Source: Verrucomicrobiota bacterium
Lineage (GTDB): Bacteria > Verrucomicrobiota > Verrucomicrobiia > Opitutales > Opitutaceae
DNA length: 7,562 nt
Direction of reading: 5' to 3'
Assembly: GCA_003694825.1 (NCBI GenBank)
Contig: RFJS01000208.1
Coordinates: 1 to 7,562 of the forward strand
Part shown: positions 1 through 5,946 of the stretch, piece by piece
How positions within the stretch are numbered: the stretch's first letter is position 1
Layout of the letters: every line of letters begins with the position of its first letter
Notes under the pieces: model-generated
What the model saw: only the letters and a program-made list of their open reading frames with translations
Told to the model about the DNA's origin: nothing
Databases searched by the model: none
Translations under genes and position numbers: made by a program

Positions 1-1649
1 ACAAAAGGCAGAAAGATCCGCTCGATGCGCCGATCGCGGATGTATTCAAAAAGTGCCCCCGCCACGCGCCGCGTCGCCTCATCGATGAGCACGAGAGTGC
101 CGCCGGACGCCCACGTGGAAAACAGCTCCTGAAAGGAAACATCGAAGCTGAGGGAGGAAAACTGCAACACCCGGCCCCCCCGCGCGAAATCGGGCCGGGC
201 CACCTGCCATGCGATGAGATTGGTCAACGCCCGCTGCGGCATGACCACCCCTTTGGGCTGCCCGGTCGACCCCGATGTGTAGATGACATAGCCCGGATCA
301 CGTCCGGACGCCGGCGTATCGACCGGGGCATCGGAAACCCCACTGGTCTCCAAATCCTCCACACAGAGGCACGCACCGTCCCACACGTTCGCCTCCGTGC
401 CCGAAGCGAGCGAGCGCTGCGTGAGCAACAACACCGCACCCGAATCCTCGAGCATGAACCGCCGCCGCGCTTCCGGATAGGCCGGGTCGATCGGCACGTA
501 GGCCCCGCCGGCCTTGAGCACCGCCAGCACCGCCTCGACCATCTCGATCGAACGCTCCATGGCGATCGCCACCACCTTGCCGGGCGCGACACCGCGCGCC
601 TGCAACGCCCGCGCCAGGCGGTTCGTGCGCCGGTCCAGCTCACCATAGCCAACCGCTCTCCCCTGCCATTCGACCGCCACCGCCTCCGGCGTCTCGCGGG
701 CCTGCCGGACAAAGAGCGCGGCCACGGGAGCGGTCTCGTCGTGCGGGGCCGCGGTCGCATTCCACTCACGGAGCCGGGCATGCTCTTCCGGTCCCAGAAG
801 ATCGAGGCGCGCGACTGCCTCGTCCGGCTCGCGAATCATCGCGCAAAACAGCCGCTCGAAGTGCCGCGCCATGCGGCCGACCCGCGACGGCAGAAACCGG
901 CGGCGCGGGCAGGCGATGGCTCCGGCGACGCCCCCGTCATCACGTCGGCGCCAGAGCAGCCGCGCATCGGGCGCCGGCACGTCCTCGCTGCCTTCGCCGG
1001 CATTGGCCGCCGCCTCGAAATCACCCGCCTCCGGCGCGATGGATTCAAACGTCGCCTGAAACACCGGGTGCCGCTCTTCGGTTTCGCCGATGCCGAGCTC
1101 GCGACACATCCACTCCACGGTAATGCCCGCCTGAGGCAGCGAGGCCAGCTCCGCCTCCATCGCCGCCGCCACCTCCGCACCCGTCATCGCTCCGTCCAAC
1201 TGCACGCGCACCGGCCGCCAAACGCCGTCCGGATCCGTCTCCCAGCGGCAGCCGACGAAAAACACCTCCCCGCCATTGTATCGAAACAGCAGCACCGCCC
1301 ACGCCGCCAGCAGCCACGCGGCAAGCCGCTCCCCCCGCGGCTCGGCCAATGCCATGGCCGCATCCACCTCACCGGCCGCCAGCTCCAGCTCAGCGACCGC
1401 CACGCCGCTCGCGCTTTCGCCGTTCGCGGCGGCATCGGTCGGGAGAGCCAACGGCGTGGCCAACGCCTGCAGACGCTCGAGCCACCCCTCCCCCGGACGG
1501 GCCGGCACCTCCTGCCCGGAAGCGTCGCCGCCGGATGCGCCGCGTCCGGCCGCCGGGTCCAGACCACGCCCCCACGCCGGCGCCGCGCGGGTCGCCGCGG
1601 CCGCAGTTGCTTCCGCTCGTGGTTCCTTGCCCATGAATCGTGGTCTCAT
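1..1649 (-). CDS. Nonribosomal peptide synthetase, N-terminal part (partial condensation domain + adenylation domain), truncated by window edge
   Basis: The gene reads leftward from ATG at 1649 (alternative ATG at 1634) and stays open to base 1, giving about 549 residues. A purine-rich AGGCGG lies a few bases before 1649. In-frame stops at 1677-1679 and 1713-1715 rule out a longer start. The adenylation domain begins near residue 300: A1 VGYGEL (333-338), A2 LKAGGAYVPIDP (378-389), A3 YTSGSTGQPKG (457-467) and A4 FDVS (502-505). The domain activates an amino acid as its AMP ester and loads it on a carrier domain, which would lie outside the window. The A4 Asp is the residue that binds the alpha-amino group in this family, so an amino acid rather than an aryl acid is expected. 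Residues ~100-205 (RLAAWLLAAWAVLLFRYNGG, later RHPVFQATFES) resemble the second half of a condensation domain. The first half with HHxxxDG is absent. The first ~45 residues are Ala/Arg-rich and unrecognised. NRPS identity is certain; the product is unknown. Confidence 0.93.
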   Translation of the reverse strand, partial: MRPRFMGKEPRAEATAAAATRAAPAWGRGLDPAAGRGASGGDASGQEVPARPGEGWLERLQALATPLALPTDAAANGESASGVAVAELELAAGEVDAAMALAEPRGERLAAWLLAAWAVLLFRYNGGEVFFVGCRWETDPDGVWRPVRVQLDGAMTGAEVAAAMEAELASLPQAGITVEWMCRELGIGETEERHPVFQATFESIAPEAGDFEAAANAGEGSEDVPAPDARLLWRRRDDGGVAGAIACPRRRFLPSRVGRMARHFERLFCAMIREPDEAVARLDLLGPEEHARLREWNATAAPHDETAPVAALFVRQARETPEAVAVEWQGRAVGYGELDRRTNRLARALQARGVAPGKVVAIAMERSIEMVEAVLAVLKAGGAYVPIDPAYPEARRRFMLEDSGAVLLLTQRSLASGTEANVWDGACLCVEDLETSGVSDAPVDTPASGRDPGYVIYTSGSTGQPKGVVMPQRALTNLIAWQVARPDFARGGRVLQFSSLSFDVSFQELFSTWASGGTLVLIDEATRRVAGALFEYIRDRRIERIFLPF

Positions 1650-1682
1650 GATCCGCCTGCCATTGTGGGCAGTGAATCAGCT

Positions 1683-1710
1683 TCGGAAAATCGGAAGCGT
1701 CGGCGGTTCC
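1683..1710 (-). promoter_or_regulatory. Candidate ECF-type promoter for the NRPS gene
   Basis: On the minus strand, GGAACC (1710-1705) is followed after 17 bases by TCCGA (1687-1683). This resembles the GGAAC / TC-GA layout of ECF (sigma-E-like) promoters. It would start transcription near 1676, about 27 bases before the ATG at 1649. It was found by eye; the -10 is imperfect and a chance match is quite possible. Confidence 0.28.
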
Positions 1711-1903
1711 CTTTAGAAACACCCTATTCGCATCTGAGGGAATCCCCCAATCGCTCCGGTGCCTCCGCCCCCCCCTCGCAATGCCCCGGCAACGGCGCGG
1801 ACACCGCCCTCCTTCCCGCCTCCGTCCGGGCTCCCGGGCCGAGCCTCCGCGCCGGCCGCCGGCTCCCCTCGAAAGCGGCGGGATTTCCGCAACAGATTGA
1901 AGG

Positions 1904-1929
1904 GGAAACCTCGCCGTCGGCGTTATGTC
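1904..1929 (+). promoter_or_regulatory. Candidate ECF-type promoter for the anti-sigma/sensor/sigma genes
   Basis: GGAAACC (1904-1910) resembles an ECF -35 element. After a 16-base spacer comes GTC (1927-1929), a common core of ECF -10 elements. CGTTA also occurs at 1921 and 1931, but at unusual spacing. A start near 1936-1940 would give a ~45-base leader to the ATG at 1982. Many ECF modules autoregulate, which makes this plausible, but the match is weak. Confidence 0.28.
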
Positions 1930-1966
1930 CCGTTAAGTGGTGACGGCATCTCGCGCCACCGCGAAG

Positions 1967-1976
1967 AAACCGGTTT
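1967..1976. repeat. 10-bp perfect palindrome AAACCGGTTT just before the start codon at 1982
   Basis: AAACCGGTTT is its own reverse complement and is AT-rich at both ends in an otherwise GC-rich leader. It ends 5 bases before the ATG, where it could be an operator half or form a small hairpin affecting initiation. A 10-bp palindrome can arise by chance in a region this size, so its role is unproven. Confidence 0.25.
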
Positions 1977-1981
1977 TCGTC

Positions 1982-2341
1982 ATGTCCAACTCTCAGGATC
2001 CTCTCGAAGCGCTGCTCGACAACCTGCGCGCTGCCACACCGCCGCAGCCGCATTCGGTCCGGCGCGACGTCTGGCGCCGCATCGCCGACGGCGAGGCCCG
2101 CACCACCGGCCACACCGCCACGCTGCTCGAACGCATCGAACAGGTCTTCAGCCGGCCGGCCTTCGCCGTGGCCTTCGTCGCGCTCTGCATCCTTGGCGGC
2201 CTCTTCGCCGCCGAACTGCGCCTCAACGAGGAGCGAGCGGCCCGCGCCGCGCTCATCGAGCGCGAATACGTGCGCATGATCGCGCCCGTCCTCATCGACA
2301 CGCAAACGCCCTTCGCCGTCCCCCCCCGTCACGAGCCATGA
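1982..2341 (+). CDS. Small single-pass membrane protein, probable anti-sigma factor
   Basis: The predicted protein has 119 residues. A hydrophilic N-terminal domain (1-58) carries two short helices (LEALLDNLRA; SVRRDVWRRIADGEA). One transmembrane helix follows at about 59-78 (FAVAFVALCILGGLFAAEL), then a ~40-residue tail that should be periplasmic. This layout, a cytoplasmic sigma-binding segment plus one helix plus a short outer tail, is that of small anti-sigma factors such as CnrY. I see no zinc-binding HxxxCxxC motif. ATG 1982 is preferred; an in-frame GTG at 1937 would add 15 residues with no better ribosome site. The stop overlaps the next start as ATGA (2338-2341), implying coupled translation with the sensor, and an ECF sigma gene follows that. 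By position and topology it probably holds that sigma factor at the membrane. The sequence itself is not diagnostic, so the function rests mainly on context. Confidence 0.7.
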   Translation: MSNSQDPLEALLDNLRAATPPQPHSVRRDVWRRIADGEARTTGHTATLLERIEQVFSRPAFAVAFVALCILGGLFAAELRLNEERAARAALIEREYVRMIAPVLIDTQTPFAVPPRHEP

Positions 2342-2796
2342 AACGCACCGCCCTCACCCTGCTCATCGGCCTGCTCGCCGGCACCGCCGCCCACTTCGGC
2401 TGGCACACCTGGCGCGGTGGAGCCTCCCCCGGCAACCTCCAGGAGCAACTCGAGTGGATGAAGACCCGGCTCGCGCTCGACGCCGAGCAATACCGGCAGT
2501 TTCGCGCCGCCCACGAAAACCTCGCTCCCCACCTCGCCGAACTGGCGCGCGAGATTCGCACGATGAAAGCGCAACTGGCGCAATTCGAGCAGCAGCGCGT
2601 CACCAACGAAGAGATCGATTTTCTGCAATTCGCCCAGTTTCTCCAGCAGCAGGAAAACGTCGACCGCGAGGCTGTCGCCTCCATTCGCGAGCTCATCGCC
2701 CGCTCCACCGCTGCCATGACCCCCGAGCAGCGCAAACAATACCTCGCCATGCTCCAACCCGTTCTCGAAGTCACCGTTCCGCCTCCCTACGATTGA
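2338..2796 (+). CDS. Membrane-anchored periplasmic helical protein, CnrX/CpxP/Spy-like probable sensor
   Basis: The protein has 152 residues. It starts MKR, followed by a hydrophobic segment at about 4-20 (a signal anchor or uncleaved signal), then an all-helical, charged, Gln/Glu-rich domain (34-145) probably in the periplasm. Near the C-terminus MTPEQRKQYLAML (127-139) matches the short LTxxQ-type motif of Spy/CpxP/CnrX proteins, and LALDAEQYRQFRAAHE (45-60) is a similar earlier unit. Length and fold agree with CnrX, the periplasmic sensor that releases anti-sigma CnrY when metal binds. Histidines are few (19, 23, 59, 65). I see no HxxxH near the start of the domain or HxxxM near its end, so the same nickel/cobalt site is unlikely. 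The start overlaps the stop of the preceding membrane-protein gene, and the sigma gene follows closely. It could instead be a Spy-like chaperone. Sensor role is inferred from gene order. Confidence 0.75.
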   Translation: MKRTALTLLIGLLAGTAAHFGWHTWRGGASPGNLQEQLEWMKTRLALDAEQYRQFRAAHENLAPHLAELAREIRTMKAQLAQFEQQRVTNEEIDFLQFAQFLQQQENVDREAVASIRELIARSTAAMTPEQRKQYLAMLQPVLEVTVPPPYD

Positions 2797-2877
2797 TCCG
2801 TCGTGCTCCACGCCCCGCCTCATCCCCGCCAAACCGCCTCCCGCCCCCCGCTTCCGACCTCCCGACAACCGCCCCTG

Positions 2878-3471
2878 GTGAAGTCCACCTCCAACCCCGA
2901 CCGCGAGCTGCTCGCGCGCCTGCGCGAAGACGATGATCTCGCCCTCAACACCCTCATCGCCCGATGGGAGGGACGGCTCTTCGGATTTGCGTGGCGCTAC
3001 ACCGGGCACGTCGCGGACTCCCAGGATCTCGTGGCCGAGACCTTCGTGCGCCTCTATCAACAGCGCCGACGCCTGCGGCCGGACACCAACGTCTCCGCCT
3101 GGCTCTTCACCACCCTCGCCAACCTCTGCCACAATCGCCATCGCTGGTTGCGCCGGCATCCAAACGTCAGTCTCGAGACCGCCGACACCGAGGAACGCCC
3201 GGTGGCCGACCGCCTCCCGGCCGACACCGCCTCGCCCGCCGGCTACGCCGAGCAGGACGAATCCCTGCGCGCCCTGCGCGCGGCGCTCGACCGCCTCCCG
3301 CACGATCTCCGCACCACCGTGCTCCTCTACTACTTCGAAAACAAGTCCTACCGGGAAATCGCCGAGATCTGCGGCTGTTCCGAGCGCGGCGTGGAGACCC
3401 GCCTCTACCGGGCCCGCCAGCGCCTGCGCCGCGACCTCGAACCCGGCCAGCTCGAAAGCCTGAAAACCTGA
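2878..3471 (+). CDS. ECF (extracytoplasmic function) RNA polymerase sigma factor
   Basis: From GTG 2878 the protein has 197 residues, normal for an ECF sigma. An in-frame GTG at 2803, 6 bp after the sensor stop, would add 25 proline-rich residues that look like translated spacer. I therefore prefer 2878, although neither start has a clear ribosome site. Sigma region 2 covers about residues 10-90, with DSQDLVAETFVRLYQQ (region 2.1-2.2), then SAWLFTTLANLCHNRHR (2.3-2.4) for -10 melting and recognition. A linker of ~40 residues leads to region 4: LDRLPHDLRTTVLLYYFENK and the helix-turn-helix SYREIAEICGCSERGVETRL followed by YRARQRL, which reads the -35. It directs RNA polymerase to a small regulon. 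It is probably held inactive by the membrane protein two genes upstream and released by the periplasmic one. No C-terminal extension is seen. The family call is secure; the regulon is unknown. Confidence 0.93.
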   Translation: MKSTSNPDRELLARLREDDDLALNTLIARWEGRLFGFAWRYTGHVADSQDLVAETFVRLYQQRRRLRPDTNVSAWLFTTLANLCHNRHRWLRRHPNVSLETADTEERPVADRLPADTASPAGYAEQDESLRALRAALDRLPHDLRTTVLLYYFENKSYREIAEICGCSERGVETRLYRARQRLRRDLEPGQLESLKT

Positions 3472-3473
3472 GG

Positions 3474-3486
3474 GCGCCGCCGGCGC
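3474..3486 (+). terminator. GC-rich hairpin just after the sigma factor gene (possible terminator)
   Basis: GCGCC (3474-3478), loop GCC, GGCGC (3482-3486) forms a 5-bp all-GC stem beginning 2 bases after the sigma stop. A second GC-rich pairing is possible downstream between 3499-3504 and 3535-3540. No T-run follows, so this is not a classical intrinsic terminator. It may simply slow or end transcription between the trio and the transporter operon. Confidence 0.25.
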
Positions 3487-3582
3487 TGATGCGGCCGACG
3501 GCGCCAGGCACGGGTGCTGTCCCATGGCCGGATAGCGCCGGGCCGTTGGCTTTCGACCACGCCCACGCCACGCCTCTCGCTC

Positions 3583-3611
3583 TTGACTCCTGCGATCTCC
3601 GCATCGTGAAT
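3583..3611 (+). promoter_or_regulatory. Candidate sigma-70 promoter for the ABC transporter operon
   Basis: TTGACT (3583-3588), 17-base spacer, GTGAAT (3606-3611). The -35 matches five of six consensus bases; the -10 matches only three. It lies in the 171-bp gap after the sigma gene and would start transcription near 3618, about 25 bases before the TTG start at 3643. Confidence 0.35.
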
Positions 3612-3642
3612 CCTGCCGCCCCGACCGACCGCACAAACGATC

Positions 3643-5028
3643 TTGAAGCCAACGCCCCCCCAATGGTTGCAAAGCCTCTCCCCCGGCGCATGGGTGATCC
3701 TCGCGCTCGCGCTGCTCTCCTCCGTGCTCATCGCCATGCAGCGCATGGAGGAGAAAGCACCCTTCACGTTCTGGGTTTTCCACTACGGCCACGTCTCGAC
3801 CTACCAGCCGGTCATCGACCGCTGGAATGAACAACACCCGGACGCGCAGGTCGACATGGTCCACCTGCACCTCATCGCCATGGAGCGCCGCCTGCTCTCA
3901 GGCTTCATGGCGGGCACACCCGTGGCCGATCTCATCGAGGTCGAGCGGCGCGTCGCCGCCCGCGCCTTCATGGGGCCGGACGAGCTCATCGGCTTTTACG
4001 ATCTCACCGACAGGCTCCGCGCGGAAGGTCTGCTCGAAAGCTTCAACCGCCCCTCGCTCTCCCCGTGGATGAAGCACGGGAAAATCTACGGCATCCCGCA
4101 CGATGTGCACCCCGTCCTGCTCGCCTACCGATGGGACATCATCGAGGCGGCCGGCATCGACATCACCGGCGTGGAAACCTGGCGTGAACTCTTCGAAACC
4201 CTCCGCCCACTCATGCAGGACTTCGACGGTGACGGCCGCCCCGACCGCTACATCCTCGGCGGCTGGCCGGCCTTCCAGGCCTTCGTCGAGGCCATGATCC
4301 GCCAGGCCGGCGGCGCGTTTTTCACACCCGACGGCGAAATCGTCTTCGCCAGTGAACGCAACGCGCGAACCCTCGCGGAAGTCGTGAGCTGGTGCGTCGG
4401 GCCGGACCGCGTCTGCACGGACGCCCGCGACAGCACCGTCTCGGGACATCGGCAGCGCCTCGAGGGCACGGTGTTGTGCAGTATCATCCCCGACTGGCAG
4501 GTCAGCGTCTGGCGCAACGAAAACCCGGGCATGAGCGGGAAAGTAAAGCTCATGCCCCTGCCCGCCTTCGAGCCGGGCGGCCGGCGCACCTCCGTATGGG
4601 GCGGCACCATGCTCGGCATCACGAAATCGACCCGGGACTTCGAAACCGCCTGGCAGCTCGCGCGCGAACTTTACGTCTCGCGCGAAGTTGCCGAGATCAC
4701 CTTTCGCGGCACCGGCATCATCCCGCCCAACCGCGACTTCTGGGATATGCCCGTCTTCGACGAGCCGGAACCCTACTTCGCGGGCCAGCCGGTCGGACGC
4801 CTCTTCATCGAACAGGCGCCCTACGTGCCAGAGCGCTCCTCCTCGCCTTTCGAACAGATGGCCATGGAAAAGATGAGCTCGGTGGCCGTGCTGCTGCAGG
4901 GCTATGCCGAGCGGGAACGCAAATACTCGGCCGAAGAACTCCTCCCCGAGGCCCGCCGCCTGCTCCGGCGCGCCGAAGACGAAATCCGCAGCCACATGGC
5001 CCGCACCCTCAGCTTCGAGAACCTCTGA
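3643..5028 (+). CDS. ABC transporter extracellular solute-binding protein (family 1, carbohydrate type), membrane-anchored
   Basis: The protein has 461 residues. It captures a substrate, probably an oligosaccharide or glycoside, outside the inner membrane and delivers it to the two permeases encoded next. An in-frame stop at 3607-3609 limits the start. TTG 3643 is chosen because it keeps the single hydrophobic helix at 16-33 (AWVILALALLSSVLIAMQ). There is no lipobox cysteine and no clear signal-peptidase I site, so the helix may stay as an anchor. The mature domain opens with FTFWVFHYGHVSTYQPVIDRW (41-61), the usual first strand and helix of the family. Other family signs are HGKIYGIPHDV (145-155), TWRELFETLRPL (179-190) and GGTMLGITKST (320-330). 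DFDGDGRPD (193-201) is an EF-hand-like loop that could bind calcium and occurs in many such proteins. The stop overlaps the first permease start by one base. Substrate cannot be read from the sequence. Confidence 0.9.
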   Translation: MKPTPPQWLQSLSPGAWVILALALLSSVLIAMQRMEEKAPFTFWVFHYGHVSTYQPVIDRWNEQHPDAQVDMVHLHLIAMERRLLSGFMAGTPVADLIEVERRVAARAFMGPDELIGFYDLTDRLRAEGLLESFNRPSLSPWMKHGKIYGIPHDVHPVLLAYRWDIIEAAGIDITGVETWRELFETLRPLMQDFDGDGRPDRYILGGWPAFQAFVEAMIRQAGGAFFTPDGEIVFASERNARTLAEVVSWCVGPDRVCTDARDSTVSGHRQRLEGTVLCSIIPDWQVSVWRNENPGMSGKVKLMPLPAFEPGGRRTSVWGGTMLGITKSTRDFETAWQLARELYVSREVAEITFRGTGIIPPNRDFWDMPVFDEPEPYFAGQPVGRLFIEQAPYVPERSSSPFEQMAMEKMSSVAVLLQGYAERERKYSAEELLPEARRLLRRAEDEIRSHMARTLSFENL

Positions 5029-5942
5029 TGTCCGCCGCCCCCCCATCGCCTTCCCGCCGGTCCGTGCGCGCCTTTCCCGCCTGGGCGCCCTGGGCGTTCA
5101 TCGCCCCGTTCCTCGTCGTCTTCTGCACCTTCGTCATCTGGCCACTGATCTCCTCGCTGGTTCTGGCCATGCAGCGGACCTACGGGCCGGGTTACACCCG
5201 GTTTGTCGGCCTTGAGAACTTCGCCTTTCTGCTCAAAGATCCGGCGTTCTGGAAGGCGGTGCGCAACACCGTCGTCTTCGCGGCCGGCTCGGTCTTCATC
5301 CAGCTCCCGCTCTCGCTGGGGCTGGCGCTGCTGCTCAATCGCCCCGGCCTGCGCGGCCGGTCGATCTACCGTCTGGCGATCTTCTCGCCCTCGCTCGTCG
5401 GGCTCGTCTTCGTCGGAATCCTCTTCCGCCTGGTCTTCGAAACCCGCACCGGACTGGCCAACACGCTGCTGCACGAGCTCTTTCCCGCCTTCGATCCGGA
5501 GTTTCCCTGGCTGCAAACCTACGTGATGCCCTCGCTCATCCTCGCGGCGCTGTGGCTCTACGCGGGATTCAACATGGTCTACTTTCTCGCCGCCCTGCAA
5601 AACGTGCCCAAAGACCTGCTCGAAGCCGCGAGCATCGACGGCGCCAGCCCATGGCAGCGGTTCCGGCACGTGACGCTCCCGGCCATCATGCCCGTGGCCG
5701 GCTTCGTCGTGCTGCTCTCGACCATCGGCAGCTTCCAGCTCTTCGAACTGCCCTGGATCCTGCTCGACAACTCCGCCGGCCCCGACGACCGGGGCCTGAC
5801 GATCGTGATGTATCTCTACCAGACCGGCTTCATCACCGGCGATCTAGGCTACGCCAGCGCTGTCGGCTGGGTGCTCGCCCTGATGCTGATGGGGATCGCC
5901 GTCTTCCAGCGGCTCTTCCTGAGCCGCGCCGAGGAACTCTGA
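5028..5942 (+). CDS. Sugar ABC transporter permease (CUT1, MalF/UgpA-like)
   Basis: The protein has 304 residues. ATG 5028 overlaps the binding-protein stop (TGATG at 5026-5030), so translation is probably coupled. A proline- and arginine-rich cytoplasmic tail of ~20 residues precedes six predicted helices at about 22-48, 80-104, 115-136, 166-188, 222-242 and 275-297. The loop between helices 4 and 5 holds the EAA motif, EAASIDGASPWQRF (199-212) ending in LP (217-218), which docks the ATPase subunit. Before the motif NVPKDLLEAA is also typical of the family. With the second permease it forms the membrane channel of a carbohydrate importer. Length is normal for UgpA/LacF-type permeases and shorter than E. 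coli MalF, which has extra N-terminal helices and a large periplasmic loop. Confidence 0.95.
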   Translation: MSAAPPSPSRRSVRAFPAWAPWAFIAPFLVVFCTFVIWPLISSLVLAMQRTYGPGYTRFVGLENFAFLLKDPAFWKAVRNTVVFAAGSVFIQLPLSLGLALLLNRPGLRGRSIYRLAIFSPSLVGLVFVGILFRLVFETRTGLANTLLHELFPAFDPEFPWLQTYVMPSLILAALWLYAGFNMVYFLAALQNVPKDLLEAASIDGASPWQRFRHVTLPAIMPVAGFVVLLSTIGSFQLFELPWILLDNSAGPDDRGLTIVMYLYQTGFITGDLGYASAVGWVLALMLMGIAVFQRLFLSRAEEL

Positions 5943-5946
5943 CCTC

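Larger units (their letters stand above)
1650..1981. other. Divergent intergenic region between the NRPS and the sigma-factor trio
   Basis: This 332-bp stretch separates two genes transcribed away from each other, so it should carry both promoters. I see no convincing small gene in it. The middle (about 1745-1870) is C-rich and non-coding in character. Candidate promoter elements lie near each end (1683-1710 on the minus strand, 1904-1929 on the plus strand), and an AT-rich 10-bp palindrome lies at 1967-1976. Confidence 0.7.

Noticed and set aside
1650..1712. A frameshifted N-terminal half of the condensation domain upstream of the NRPS start
   Set aside because: Only 332 bp separate the genes, the missing half needs about 600 bp, and I find no HHxxxDG-like sequence in any minus-strand frame there.
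741..1943. A 400-codon open frame on the plus strand opposite the NRPS
   Set aside because: Its protein is Arg/Pro/His-rich with no recognisable motif, while the opposite strand reads as condensation and adenylation domain. Long antisense frames are expected at this GC content.
1759..2796. Extending the sensor gene upstream to 1759 in the same frame
   Set aside because: The extra residues are Pro/Arg-rich and overlap the whole anti-sigma gene in another frame; the ATG at 2338 gives a proper signal anchor and an ATGA overlap.
2329..3870. A 513-codon minus-strand open frame across the sensor, sigma factor and start of the binding protein
   Set aside because: It runs opposite three recognised genes, ignores their boundaries and has low-complexity Gly/Glu/Ala composition without family motifs.
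4392..5027. Extending the first permease upstream to 4392
   Set aside because: The added residues overlap the binding-protein gene and are Arg/Pro-rich; ATG 5028 in the TGATG overlap gives the usual permease N-terminus.
3898..5046. A 382-codon minus-strand open frame opposite the binding protein
   Set aside because: The plus strand carries a clear solute-binding protein; this frame is a mirror of its codon bias.
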